Positions 9,377 to 20,033 of a stretch of DNA of 64,000 nt are shown here, piece after piece. Origin of the DNA: Bin80 sp965207565 (GTDB lineage Bacteria > Bacteroidota > Rhodothermia > Rhodothermales > Bin80); assembly GCA_965207565.1 (NCBI GenBank), contig CBDBMQ010000031.1:1-64000 (forward strand), given 5' to 3'. The translations under genes were made by a program, and so were the position numbers. The notes below the pieces were generated by a model, which had not been told where the DNA came from, did not search any database, and saw nothing but the letters and a program-made list of their open reading frames with translations. Each line of letters opens with the position of its first letter. Position 1 is the first letter of the stretch.

Positions 9377-10342
9377 ATGTCCCTGCGAGCAGCCAACCTA
9401 CAGTCGGCACACGATCTCACCCCGCCATCGAAAAACTTTGGATTTTTCTCATGGTTTTCCATCGGGCTGGGGTACATGATCCTGTCGGTCTTCTTCTTCA
9501 GCCTGATGTCACTGCTGGCAAAGCTGATCTCTACGACCATTCCAACAGGACAGATTGTTCTGATCAGGGGGGTAGTTGGGAGTATTCTGGCATACTGGGG
9601 AATCCGTGCGGTTGGTGTCCGAGTCTGGGGGTCCAATAAAAAACTATTGATTTTTCGAGGGGTGACCGGATTTGGTGCTCTGATGTGTTTCTTCTGGACC
9701 CTGATCAATCTTCCCCTGGCAGAAGCAACCATACTTTTTTATATGTCCCCCTGCCTCGCGGCAATCTTGGCAACCATCATCCTGCGCGAGCATCTGTCTA
9801 TCGGGATGATCATTGGCTTTTTGATCTGCATCCTTGGAGTAATTTTCGTCATCCAGCCTGAATTTATTTTTAATGTGCAGCGACTGCATCTACCATCTGT
9901 CGCTGTGGGACTCCTGGGAGCAGTCCTGGCTGCCCTTGCATTCGTATCCGTGCGCAAACTGCGCGAGACAGATCACGCGTTGGTCATCATCTTTTATTTC
10001 TCATTCGTATCCGCACTTTCAGCTGTCCCATTCGTCGCCATCCACTATGCGATCCCATCTCCCACGGAGTGGCTGGTACTGATTGGGATTGGGATCTCCA
10101 CCCACACTGCACAGATTTTCCTTACGCACAGTTTGCATCGGGAGCAAACCTCCCGGGCCATGGGAGTGAGTTACGTTCAAATCCTGTTTGCCGTCGTCTG
10201 GGGAGTTGTAATCTTTGGAGATTACCCCAACCTTCTGTCTCTCATCGGAATGATCCTCGTCGCGGGTGGCAGTGTGATTACGGCCCATCGGCGCCGATCA
10301 GCTATACATCCAAATCTTCCGCCTTCCGGGCATTCTCCATAA
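9377..10342 (+). CDS. EamA/DMT-family transporter
   Basis: About 321 residues with ten hydrophobic segments in two EamA-like halves (GYMILSVFFFSLMSLLAKLIS..., then VAVGLLGAVLAALAFVSVRKLRE...). The last helix is LIGMILVAGGSVITAHRR. The ATG at 9377 (MSLRAANLQS) is preferred; an in-frame ATG at 9311 would add 22 polar residues. DMT proteins move small metabolites, amino acids or nucleotide-type compounds across the inner membrane; substrate unknown. The resemblance is to the RarD/YdcZ-like EamA permease group. Its 3' end overlaps the convergent parE gene by 41 bp. Confidence 0.82.
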   Translation: MSLRAANLQSAHDLTPPSKNFGFFSWFSIGLGYMILSVFFFSLMSLLAKLISTTIPTGQIVLIRGVVGSILAYWGIRAVGVRVWGSNKKLLIFRGVTGFGALMCFFWTLINLPLAEATILFYMSPCLAAILATIILREHLSIGMIIGFLICILGVIFVIQPEFIFNVQRLHLPSVAVGLLGAVLAALAFVSVRKLRETDHALVIIFYFSFVSALSAVPFVAIHYAIPSPTEWLVLIGIGISTHTAQIFLTHSLHREQTSRAMGVSYVQILFAVVWGVVIFGDYPNLLSLIGMILVAGGSVITAHRRRSAIHPNLPPSGHSP

Positions 10343-12224
10343 TGAAACGGTAACGGACAGACGGATCCCGCCCCATTAATCCAGCAATCGTGGCTTCTGC
10401 ACGGGTTTTTTCGGGGATGGTAACCTGCAGGATTCGGCGCCGCGCCGGGTCTAGTGTGGTTTCTTTCAATGTCTGTGGCATCATCTCACCCAGACCCTTG
10501 AAGCGTTGCACATCTATCTTGATCCGAGAATTTTTACGCTTTAGACGCCTTTCAATCCGACTTTTTTCTTCTTCATCCAGTGCCCAATAGGTCTGCTTCC
10601 CCGCATCCAATCTATAGAGTGGCGGTTCGGCAACATAGATATGTCCACGATCAATGAGTGGACGCATATAGCGATAAAAGAATGTTAGCATCAGTGTAGC
10701 AATGTGATGCCCATCCGAATCTGCATCCATAAGTAGAATCACCTTATGATAACGCAGTTTGTCAGGTTCGATGTTGGTTCCCATTCCGCAACCAAGTGCC
10801 TGAACCACGTTGGACAACTCGGTGTTGTCTCGTAGCTTTTGGGCGGTTGCCTGCTCTGCATTCAACACTTTTCCGCGCAATGGGAGCACCGCCTGTGTTT
10901 TTCGATCTCTGCCCTGCTTTGCGGAACCGCCCGCGGAATCTCCTTCCACGATAAACAGCTCTCCCTCCGTGGGATCCATGGACGAACAGTCTGCTAATTT
11001 CCCCGGCAGCGTCAGCCGCCTCCGCTGACGCGCTTTGGAGCGAACCGATCTTGCAGCAGCACGACTCGCCTGACGCGCCCGCGCTGCCTGGAGTACGCGA
11101 GCGCCAATGGCATCACTGGCCGATGGATGGGAATTCAGGAACTGCTCCAGTGCAACGCGAACCGTGCCGCTCACCAGTGAGCGTGCCGAAGGATTATTCA
11201 ACTTATCCTTCGTCTGCCCCTGAAATTGCGGATCCGACATGAACATATTGACGACCCCGAAGAGTCCTTCACGTATATCCTCGGAGGTGACCTCCACCCC
11301 GCGAGGAATCGCGTTATGCGTGTCCATCCAGGAACGTACTGCCGCTCTGACTGCATCTTTGTACCCCTGTTCGTGTGTGCCACCATCATTTGTGGGGATC
11401 CCATTGACATATGATTGTAGACATTCCCGCGTTGACTCTGTCCATTGGAGCGCGATCTCCAATCGTACAGCGTTTTCGAATGTATCCTGCTGGATGGAAA
11501 AAATCTCCGGGTGCACCGGAGATACTCCATCACTCTGAATCAAATGTCCCAGATAATCAACAATGCCTCCCTCATGTACAAACTCAACTTCTTCCCCCTG
11601 ATTTTCATCTCTAAAAATGATGCGCAGCCCATGATTTAAGTAGGTTTTAATCTCAAGCTGTGCCCGGATTCGATTCGCATCAAAGGTTACCGAGTCAAAA
11701 ATTTCAGGATCCGGGGCAAAGTAGATGCTCGTCCCCGTTAATCGAGTACGCTTGTCCAAGTCCACTAGCTTGCTCACCGGACGCCCACGTCGAAACCGCT
11801 GCTCATAGGTCGTTCCTTCACGTTTGACTCTGGCGACCAGTTCTTTGGAGAGCGCATTCACAACCGAGGCCCCTACCCCGTGCAATCCTCCAGAAGTCAC
11901 ATACTGATCCCCCTCGAATTTACCACCGGAATGCAGAGTAGTCAGGATGACTTCCAGGGCAGGAATTTTCTTCTCTGGATGAGGATCCACTGGAATTCCA
12001 CGCCCATTATCCTGCACCGTCACACTCGCTGCATCCTTATGAAGCGTGACTTCAATGCAATTCGCATGCCCGTTTACTGCTTCATCTACGCCATTATCCA
12101 CGATCTCCCAGAGTAGATGATGAAGCCCCGGCTTACCTGTACCTCCGATGTACATACCCGGACGTTTACGTACTGCCTCAAGGCCTTCCAAGACAATAAT
12201 ATCTGCTCCTGAATATGAACTCAT
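10302..12224 (-). CDS. parE: DNA topoisomerase IV subunit B
   Basis: A 640-residue type IIA topoisomerase ATPase subunit. Order: GHKL ATPase (LEGLEAVRKRPGMYIGG, EIVDNGVDEAVNG, VQDNGRGIPV, GGLHGVGASVVNALS), transducer domain, then TOPRIM (GELFIVEGDSAGGSAKQGRDRKTQAVLPLRGKVLN and LLMDADSDGHH), ending DPSVRYRFIMENARKAEDLDV. The length and the shared operon with a ParC-type A subunit favour ParE over GyrB. Topoisomerase IV decatenates daughter chromosomes. The start overlaps the upstream parC stop by 4 bp (ATGA), so the two subunits are translationally coupled. The 3' end overlaps the convergent DMT gene. Confidence 0.9.
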   Translation of the reverse strand: MSSYSGADIIVLEGLEAVRKRPGMYIGGTGKPGLHHLLWEIVDNGVDEAVNGHANCIEVTLHKDAASVTVQDNGRGIPVDPHPEKKIPALEVILTTLHSGGKFEGDQYVTSGGLHGVGASVVNALSKELVARVKREGTTYEQRFRRGRPVSKLVDLDKRTRLTGTSIYFAPDPEIFDSVTFDANRIRAQLEIKTYLNHGLRIIFRDENQGEEVEFVHEGGIVDYLGHLIQSDGVSPVHPEIFSIQQDTFENAVRLEIALQWTESTRECLQSYVNGIPTNDGGTHEQGYKDAVRAAVRSWMDTHNAIPRGVEVTSEDIREGLFGVVNMFMSDPQFQGQTKDKLNNPSARSLVSGTVRVALEQFLNSHPSASDAIGARVLQAARARQASRAAARSVRSKARQRRRLTLPGKLADCSSMDPTEGELFIVEGDSAGGSAKQGRDRKTQAVLPLRGKVLNAEQATAQKLRDNTELSNVVQALGCGMGTNIEPDKLRYHKVILLMDADSDGHHIATLMLTFFYRYMRPLIDRGHIYVAEPPLYRLDAGKQTYWALDEEEKSRIERRLKRKNSRIKIDVQRFKGLGEMMPQTLKETTLDPARRRILQVTIPEKTRAEATIAGLMGRDPSVRYRFIMENARKAEDLDV

Positions 12225-14542
12225 GGCAAACGAATTTCATGTGGTTCAACCGCGCTGGGCACCAGTTCTCCCCGCTGGATGATTTTGCGCCCTTTGCCGC
12301 CTCTGCGGGCGACCTCGTACTTGGTTCGACGAATAATCTCCTGCCGTCCACGCGGGGTTTCGACAGCAACTCCCTCGCGCACCTGTACACTCACATTGGC
12401 TCCAATCAGGATGTCTTCCGCAGCTACACGCATCCCAATGACACCTTTCCCCGGCCCACTAATCAAGGGAATCTCCTCTGTTGAAAAAATTATTGCATGC
12501 CCCTTTTGGGAGACCAGACAAACAAATTCATCCCCGGCAACCGGCCACACACCAAAAACTTCATCTCTCTCACTCAGACGCATACACAGCCTCCCCTTGC
12601 GTGTGGATACATCAGAAAATAGTTGTAGTTGCTGTCGAAGAGCCATCCCCTTGGATGTGACCGCCACTATATACCCTAAAGCAGGAGCAGCCTCCTTCTC
12701 TAATGATTTGCTCGTTCGCAAAACCCTGGAATCGCAAGGAACCGCACCAACAACCCGCTCCTTATCCTTGAAATCAAATAACTTCTGCAACGGGATTCCA
12801 TGCCCCGTCGTGCTGACAATATCATTGGCTCGAATCGTGTATGCCCTCCCAAAATTCGTCCAAAGTACTACTGTAGAGCGTGTTCCTGTGCCCAGCACCC
12901 ATCCTACCTCATCGCCTTCTCGAACACGAATAGACTGAATCTCGGTATAGGATCGCTGCCTTTTGATCCAGCCGGCACGAGTCACGATCACTACAGTATC
13001 TTCATCCACAATAAAGTCTTCTTCGGAATACTCATAGAGTCCTTCATCCCCCGAAGCCAGTGTCGTACGCCGTTCGGTGGAAAACTGCTGCCGTACCTCC
13101 TTTAGTTCACTCCGAACCAGATTCCAGCGTGCAAGCTCATCGGCCAACAGATCCCGAATCTCCTTGGCCCGTATCCGCTTGGCTTTGAGCTCATCCCGTA
13201 TTGCATTGATTTCCAGTTGTGAGAGTTTGTAGAGCCTTGTTTCGAGAATGGCATTCGCTTGTAGTTCAGAAAGTGAAAACCGATGGCGTAAACGCTGCGC
13301 CCCATCTGCCTTATCCTTTGAAGCCCGGATAATCTTGATTGCCTCATCCAGTTCATCAAAGATGACGTCAAAGCCATCAAGAATATGAATCCTCTCTTCG
13401 AGTTGCTGCAACTCATATCGCAACCTTCGTGTGACCACCTCAAGCCGAAAGAGCAGGAAATGCTCCAGGGCTTCCTGCAGATTAATCCGCTTCGGCTCGC
13501 AAATCTGTGGATTCATCGTTGGGAGCAGACAGGTCAGATTGACGTGGAATCGTGACTCCAGTGATGTGTACTTGTAGAGATAGCCCATGGCTGCCTCCAC
13601 GTTCGCTCCACGCTTCAGGTCCATCACAATCCGAATATCATCCGTGGACTCATCCCGGATATCCACCAGCTGCGGAACTCGCCCATCTCCGATATGATTG
13701 GCAATTTTCTCAACCAAATCACTTTTGTTGATGGCATAGGGAATGGAGGTGATGACCACCTTTGATTTACGTTCAACCTGATAAGTCCCCCTCAGAATAA
13801 TTGCCCCTTCACCTTTCTTGTAGATCTGATGCAACTCCTCTTTGGAATTCATCATCCTGCCACCAGTCGGAAAATCCGGCCCAAGAATGTGGCGATCCAG
13901 TAAACGGTTTAATGCATTTACAGGCCAGGTATGCTCTGATCGCCGAAGCAATGACTCTACCATATAGATGGCTCCACTCACAACTTCACCGAGGTTATGG
14001 GGGGAATACTGGTCGCCATTCCAACTGCAATGCCGGTAGCACCATTGATCAGCAGATTCGGGACACGCGCAGGCAATACCACCGGCTCTGATAAGGTTGC
14101 GTCAAAGTTTGGCCTGAATGGAACGGTATTCTGGCGGATCTCTTCCAGAAAGGTCATCGCTAGAGGGCGTAATTTTGCCTCTGTATACCGCATCGCGGCG
14201 GGTCGATCCCCGTCAATGGATCCAAAGTTGCCGTGTCCATCCACCAGCGGGTCACGCAGGGAGAAGGTCTGTGCCATCCGTGCCATTGCATCATAGATTG
14301 CACTGTCCCCGTGAGGATGATATTTCCCCATGGTATCCCCGACGATGGTCGCACTCTTTCTGTACCTTGCATCGGGGATACAAGCGAAGACCTGCAAACA
14401 TAGCGTACAGGATCCGGCGCTGCACCGGCTTTAATCCATCTCGGATATCTGGCAGTGCCCTGCTGGTAATTACCGACAGCGCATAATTCAGATACCTCGA
14501 ATTTGCAAGTTCATGAAGCGGCGCAGAGTCTGTATGGTCCAT
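12221..14542 (-). CDS. parC: DNA topoisomerase IV subunit A, two frameshifts
   Basis: Begins MDHTDSAPLHELANSRYLNYALSVITSRALPDIRDGLKPVQRRILYAMF, the conserved N-terminus of GyrA/ParC. The frame changes near 14375-14385 and at a G6 run (13999-14004). Joined, it gives ~770 residues: winged-helix and tower with the catalytic Tyr region (MRYTEAKLRPLA), the coiled coil (RLEVVTRRLRYELQQLEERIHILDGFDVIFDELDEAIKIIR), and a beta-pinwheel C-terminal domain from ~500 on (VTRAGWIKRQRSYTEIQ). It ends in a RRGGKGRK stretch and EIRLP. Because this subunit should be essential, the two breaks are most simply assembly indels. Overlaps parE by 4 bp. Confidence 0.85.
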
Positions 14543-14972
14543 TCCCTCAGCACAGATCTGGTTTATTCCATGAAAATACTGCCAAAAATATCATTTTCCT
14601 TTTATCCTTGCTACAATTCCGACAAAGATGTCCTGCAGTTGATCCAGGATCAAGTCCTTTCAATGGTGATACGATCTCAAGCTGCATTGGAATCATGCCG
14701 TGCATTTTACAACATCAGATTTTTTAGATATAATGCCATTCCGCTCTGAATCACCGGGGCATCTCCCTTCTGATGTGCTTTCTACGTTACCCCCCAAAGA
14801 TGATCTCTTCATACCAGAGTCCGCAATTTGTAACGGGGCCGTATCATTAACTGTGGACTGGGAAAAAGCATCTATTAGATGGATTACCATCCATTTGCCT
14901 ACTTTACGAAGAAATCCCCTCAGCGCCACGGATCCAGTACATGATCACCATTTCCACGCAGCCATCATATAC
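14543..14972. other. divergent promoter region between parC and the symporter gene
   Basis: 430 bp separating divergently transcribed genes. No recognisable gene. A plus-strand frame is open from 14700 into the symporter but reads as non-conserved soluble sequence. Promoters for both directions should lie here; none can be assigned with confidence. Confidence 0.3.
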
Positions 14973-16806
14973 ATGACACCACTTGACTGGACAATTGTTG
15001 GGCTTTATTTCCTGATAGCCATTGGAATTGCCCTGTATTATTCGAGACGTGCCGGGCAGAATACTTCTGAGTTTTTTCTGAGCGGACGACGGATGACCTG
15101 GTGGTTGGCGGGAATCAGTATAGTTGCAACCACTTTTGCGGCAGATACACCGATGGCCGTAACAGAACTTGTGGCCCAGAATGGCATTGCCGGCAACTGG
15201 ATTTGGTGGAATTTTGCCTTTGGTGGCATGTTGACGGTGTTCTTTTTTGCGCGCCTGTGGCGACGATGCGGAATTCAGACGGATGTCGAGTTCGTGGAGG
15301 TTCGCTATGCAGGGCCGGCTGCTGCCTGGCTTCGCGGAATCAAGGCCATATACTTTGGCCTGTTGCTGAACATCATCATTATTGGCTGGGTCTCGCTCGC
15401 GATGGAAACGGCCATCAACGTCCTATGGCCGGAGTTGACCATCTTCGGACATGCCACGGTCTCTATCGGTGGACTCACGATGAGTGCAGCGCTGGTGATT
15501 GTCAGTCTACTTGTAGTATTGGTTTCCGTCTTTGCACTACTGTCTGGCTTGTGGGGAGTGGCAGTCACCGATGTGATGCAATTCACATTGGCCATGATTG
15601 GCTCGATCCTGATGGCAGTATTTGTGCTTCGTATCCCCGAAGTAGGGGGAATCGCCGGCCTGAAATCACACCTGCCGGCAGAAAACATTTCGCTTCTTCC
15701 CTACGATTGGAGAGGCATCTGGAGCTGTAGCGGCTTTTGCGCTGTCGATCCCCGCTTTTGTTGCCTTCATCGGAGTTCAGTGGTGGAGCAGTTGGTATCC
15801 AGGTTCTGAGCCTGGTGGCGGTGGATACAGCGCACAGCGCATGATGGGAACTGCCAGTGAGCGGGATGCGACTTTTTCCGTCCTTCTATTCACCATTGCT
15901 CACTACTGCATTCGCCCATGGCCCTGGATTATTGTTGCCCTGGCTTCGCTGGTCCTCTACCCCGATCTTACCCACTCACGGGAAGGATTTGTGATGGTCA
16001 TGCGAGATGTGCTACCGGTTGGGGTACTCGGAATTGTATTTGCGGCATTTTTGGCCGCATTCATGAGTACCATTTCAACCCAGTTGAATTGGGGCGTTTC
16101 CTATCTGGTGAATGATTTCTGGCGCAGATTCGTAAAGCCTGGTCGCAGTGAGCGTCATTATGTTTTTATTTCGCGAACCCTCACGTTCATTGTGGGATTG
16201 CTGAGTATTCTTCTAGCCACCCAACTCGAATCTATCAGTCAGGCATGGACACTGATTATCACGGCCTCCGCAGGACTCGGGACGGTACTGATCCTTCGCT
16301 GGTACTGGTGGCGGATCAATGCCTGGAGTGAACTCGTGGCAACCCTGGCTCCAATTGTGATGGTCCTCTTAACACTGTTCGGGATTCCGATTCCCGGAAT
16401 TCAGGAACCCTTCCCATCCAACTTATTCGTTGTCGTAGGGGTAACCACGGCCCTTTGGCTCATAGTTACCTTCTTGACAAAACCAACAGCCCCGTCTACT
16501 CTCGAGGCATTTTATACCCTGGTTCGACCTGCAGGCCCTGGCTGGCGCCCAATTGCTGCTCTGCACCCGGATATACAACCGGATGCGACTATTACTTCTA
16601 TGGCACGTCAATGGGGTGCCGGAGTTGTGCTGGTATACGCCTGTCTTTTCTCGGCAGGCTATTTGATTCTTGGAAATCCCCTGGCCGGTATTCTGATGCT
16701 GCTTGTGGCAATCGTTTCGACCCTCTATTTAAAATCGACGTTTGATCAGAGCAAAGCAAAGCCCATTGACCTTGACAGAATACATCCTGAATCACGTCAG
16801 AGTTGA
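14973..16806 (+). CDS. sodium:solute symporter (SSS family), one frameshift
   Basis: Starts MTPLDWTIVGLYFLIAIGIALYYSRRAGQNTSEFFLSGRRMTWWLAGISIVATTFAADTPMAVTELVAQNGIAGNW, the typical SSF beginning (yxxxRxAgxxxxdFFLagR). The frame shifts near 15712-15722. The other frame then continues GAVAAFALSIPAFVAFIGVQWWSSWYPGSEPGGGGYSAQRMMGTASERDA..., with more transmembrane helices and the FAAFLAAFMSTISTQLNWGVSYLVNDFWRRF motif. Joined, it is ~610 residues with 13 or more helices. SSS carriers import solutes with Na+; the substrate is not visible. The break leaves both halves well conserved, so an assembly indel is likely. Confidence 0.83.
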
Positions 16807-17031
16807 TCCTTGTCGGTGATCGTGTACTCGCCAAGCCATATAGCGGTGAGTAGCGGACCGAGTCCGGGCTGGTTTTGCCTGCGTGTGTAGCTGAGTGTGA
16901 AGACGTAATCGGTGAACCACTGGATTCAAGGAATGACCTCACCAAGATCAGATTTTTAATCCTGATGATTTACGTGACGCTAGAAGAGCGGTTGGCAGGA
17001 GTTTGGATTACCCAGATGCTCTGTGAGAGGG
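16807..17031. other. intergenic region before tRNA
   Basis: About 225 bp between the symporter stop and the 3' end of the minus-strand tRNA. No gene recognised. Confidence 0.3.
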
Positions 17032-17105
17032 TGGCGTGGGAGAGACTCGAACTCTCGACCTTGCGATTATGAGTCGCACGCTCTAACCGACTGAGCTACC
17101 ACGCC
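17032..17105 (-). tRNA. tRNA with CAU anticodon (Met, or Ile2)
   Basis: A 74-nt cloverleaf on the minus strand. The acceptor arm GGCGTGG pairs with CCACGCC, the discriminator is A, and CCA is not encoded. D-arm TAGCTCAGTCGGTTAGAGC; anticodon stem TGCGA/TCGCA around loop CTCATAA gives anticodon CAU; T-arm GAGAG-TTCGAGT-CTCTC. Elongator tRNA-Met is the simplest reading. The anticodon arm (GCGACTCATAATCGC) also resembles tRNA-Ile2, in which C34 becomes lysidine; the acceptor stem does not show the C4/C5 pairs typical of Ile2. It ends 89 bp before the delta' gene. Confidence 0.9.
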
Positions 17106-17194
17106 AAGTGGATACTTGAACGGAGATAGTTCGAAGCGGGTTGCAACCACCCAGAGAAGCACTGGTACCACAAGCACAGATTTTGATCGAAAAT

Positions 17195-18364
17195 ATGCAC
17201 TGGGACGGCATTATCGGGCAGGAAAAAGTGGTTGAGCTCTTAAGGCGTTCGGTGGATTCCGGGCGCGTGGCTCATGCATATCTGTTTCATGGCATGGAGG
17301 GTACCGGAAAGCGTGCAGTTGCCCTGGCATTTGCACGAGAATTGCAATGTGAAGGCTGTAACGGGAGCCAGCCCTGCATGTCTTGCAAGCAAGCGGTCCA
17401 ATTGGATCATCCTGATATACATGTTTTGATTCCTGAACCCAGTGATGCCAAGCCCCGGGATGTAGGCGAACGGATTGCGTTACTGGCTGAAGATCCATAC
17501 GCAGCGGTAGACTTTGTTCGCGCCCCCACATTGGGATCTGGAAAAAGTGCGCCCGGAAAACTTAAGCAAGCATTTTATTCTGTTGATCGGATCAACCTGC
17601 ATTTACGCCAAAAGATGATGATGCGCCCCCTAAGGGGAAAATATCGCATAGCAATCATCACCGACGCAGATGCCATTCGCGAGCAGGCAGCGAACACATT
17701 CCTAAAACTTCTTGAAGAACCTGGTCCTGATACGCTGTTTATCCTGACGACATCCCGAAAAGATCTGCTCTTGCAAACGATCCTATCACGCTGCCAGCAT
17801 GTGGCATTTGAGAACCTCTCGCCGGATACGATCTCCAGAGCGTTACATGAGCGTAAGGGGGTTGAGATGGGGCTTGCAGAAATTGTCGCGAATATGTCTC
17901 AAGGCTCTTACCTGCGTGCTCTGGAACTGACTCAGAGCGAAGAACTCCGACGTGACCGTGAACGAGTTTTAACATTTCTTCGCCTGGCCTTTACAGAAAG
18001 GTTTGCTCAGCAAACGGATCTCATCGCAGAAATTAGTCAGTCTAGCCGGGATCGCATCAGGAATTTACTCCGGCTTCTTTTGAGTTGGATCCGTGATGTT
18101 GCATTGTACCGGACGATCGGGGAAGATGCACCAATCACGAATCGTGACCAGAAACAGGAAATTTCGAAGTTCAGCCAGAATCTTCAAAGTGCCGACCTGG
18201 ATGCAATGTCTCGTCTCACTGAAGAAGCACTTCTGCTGAGCGAATCGAATGTAAATACAACACTATTGCTGATGAACCTATCACTGAGCCTGGGCAAAGC
18301 CATGCGAAGCCCACATAGCGGCAAGCTGTTTGAACCCCTTACAAGCTTCAATACAATTTCATAG
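17195..18364 (+). CDS. holB: DNA polymerase III delta' subunit
   Basis: Start taken at the ATG giving MHWDGIIGQEKVVELLRRSVDSGRVAHAYLFHGMEGTGKRAVALAFARELQC; 389 residues. AAA+ clamp-loader fold: P-loop GMEGTGKR, zinc-binding cysteines CEGCNGSQPCMSC, then KYRIAIITDADAIREQAANTFLKLLEEPGPDTLFILTTSRKDLLLQTILSRCQ (sensor-1 and SRC motif). The C-terminal helical domain is poorly conserved, as usual. Delta' is part of the clamp-loading complex that places the beta clamp on DNA. An in-frame upstream ATG at 17141 would add 18 non-conserved residues. The next gene, ricT, is also the usual neighbour of holB in many bacteria. Confidence 0.88.
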   Translation: MHWDGIIGQEKVVELLRRSVDSGRVAHAYLFHGMEGTGKRAVALAFARELQCEGCNGSQPCMSCKQAVQLDHPDIHVLIPEPSDAKPRDVGERIALLAEDPYAAVDFVRAPTLGSGKSAPGKLKQAFYSVDRINLHLRQKMMMRPLRGKYRIAIITDADAIREQAANTFLKLLEEPGPDTLFILTTSRKDLLLQTILSRCQHVAFENLSPDTISRALHERKGVEMGLAEIVANMSQGSYLRALELTQSEELRRDRERVLTFLRLAFTERFAQQTDLIAEISQSSRDRIRNLLRLLLSWIRDVALYRTIGEDAPITNRDQKQEISKFSQNLQSADLDAMSRLTEEALLLSESNVNTTLLLMNLSLSLGKAMRSPHSGKLFEPLTSFNTIS

Positions 18365-18510
18365 CAATCATCTCTTTTATCACCTCAAAATTCAGTTCTC
18401 CAGATACAGGGGCTGGTTTCTCACAAGCTCATCGTTCGAACGTTGTTACGTTCACGGCGTAAATTCATATCCAGTATGCAGGGCCCCTTTCTGAAATAAT
18501 CGGATTCATC

Positions 18511-19518
18511 ATGGCTTGTGGCGCAAACGGTGCCTGCGGTTGCAGCGGAAGTACATTGACCGGCTACGGCGGTTGCAACGATAGTTGTCCGTCCGTGCAG
18601 ATTTTTGACTGGCTTCCTGCATCCTCCAAGGATTCTGGCCGGGACCATTGTGATCTGGTTGAAGTCGTATTTAAGGGCCGACGTAGAAAGGTGTATCACA
18701 ATAGACAAAAAATACCTGTACGTGCCGGTGATGACATTATTGTTTCTGCGCAGCGGGGGCTGGATTACGGACAGGTTGTACTCGCTGGCGAACTGGTACA
18801 TATTCGTGCAAGACAGAACCCAAACTATGGCCAAGTCCTCCGTCTGGCTTCATCAAATGATCGGAGCATTCACAAGGAGAACAAGGAAGCTGAAAAAGAG
18901 GCCCTGCTGGCTGCGAAAACAACCATCGGGAGACGGCAACTCCCTATCAAACTTGTGGATGCAGAATGGCAGTTTGATCGAAAACGGCTATCCATCTTCT
19001 ATACTTCCCAAACCCGGGTTACGATGCGTCCGATCATCAGCGAACTTTGCCGACGCTTTAAGACACGTGTCGAATTCCTTCGCTTGAGTCCTCGCGAAGA
19101 ATCTGCTCGAATAGGTGGCCTTGGCGTATGCGGGCGAGAGCTCTGCTGCTCTTCCTGGATGCGACAGATTCCACCGGTGTCCGCTTCCGCAGCAAAAAAA
19201 ATGCACTTCCCCCTCACTCACGAAAGGTTGACAGGACGGTGTGGGCAACTGAAATGCTGTCTGAATTACGAGCTTGAGCAGTATATGAAAATACTCGAGG
19301 AATTCCCTCGGAAAAACGCGAAAGTGGATACCGCCAATGGCTCTGGACGAGTCCTGGGTATGAATATTTTCTCCCGTACAGTCCGCGTACACCTCAATAA
19401 TAATCTGATTGAGGAATTTGATCTCCCGGAAATTACATACATTAAAAAGAAGCGCCCACCACAGCGTGGTCGTAGCCCTGCACGCAAAAAGAGTCAATCA
19501 AAGCGGCGCCACAACTGA
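18511..19518 (+). CDS. ricT: PSP1/RicT-domain protein
   Basis: A 335-residue protein beginning MACGANGACGCSGSTL, a Cys-rich leader common in the Bacteroidota versions. The PSP1 core is clear: DRKRLSIFYTSQTRVTMRPIISELCRRFKTRVEFLRLSPREESARIGGLGVCGRELCCSSW, then RLTGRCGQLKCCLNYELEQY. The C-terminus is basic (KKKRPPQRGRSPARKKSQSKRRHN). RicT (YaaT) binds an Fe-S cluster with RicA/RicF in Bacillus and affects RNA processing; the role in this phylum is not established. Follows holB with a 146-bp gap. Confidence 0.85.
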   Translation: MACGANGACGCSGSTLTGYGGCNDSCPSVQIFDWLPASSKDSGRDHCDLVEVVFKGRRRKVYHNRQKIPVRAGDDIIVSAQRGLDYGQVVLAGELVHIRARQNPNYGQVLRLASSNDRSIHKENKEAEKEALLAAKTTIGRRQLPIKLVDAEWQFDRKRLSIFYTSQTRVTMRPIISELCRRFKTRVEFLRLSPREESARIGGLGVCGRELCCSSWMRQIPPVSASAAKKMHFPLTHERLTGRCGQLKCCLNYELEQYMKILEEFPRKNAKVDTANGSGRVLGMNIFSRTVRVHLNNNLIEEFDLPEITYIKKKRPPQRGRSPARKKSQSKRRHN

Positions 19519-20033
19519 GATACACTCCCAACAAAGGATTCAGACCTCCAGCATTTGCTCATCTTGGCTGAAACTGTACCATGCACTGCTCTGCTCTGTA
19601 TCCTCTAACGTTACTTGGAAGCTATCCTACCACGATTACTGTGGGAGATGAGTTTTGGTCAAACACCTGTAGAATGGAGGAGCAATACAGTGCAATTTTC
19701 ACCGCAAAAATTTGACTTTATTTACTTATTTTACGGTTCATCCAAGATGGATCTGACCATCCAAACGGTGAAGCAATACAGTTAAGCAGTGGGTTGCTGA
19801 TCAGTGACGACTCAATAGATAGCCGTTCGGCTAGTATGGCTGTGTCATGATTCCTGCTATCAGCGAAAACAAACCGCTTGGCTATATAATTGTAATTTAC
19901 AAGGGAATTGGTTCCAGTGGCTGACTGAGATCCATGCTATAAGGAATGATAACTTGATCCGTGGATATGATTGGGTGGACTCAATCAAAATTACATTTTT
20001 GGGAACTTGAGTTCCCCCCAAAAAAATGAATTC
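19519..20033. other. intergenic region upstream of the Calx-beta protein
   Basis: 515 bp, AT-richer than its neighbours, without a recognisable gene. It should contain the promoter of the downstream secreted protein. No clear terminator with a T-run follows ricT. Confidence 0.3.
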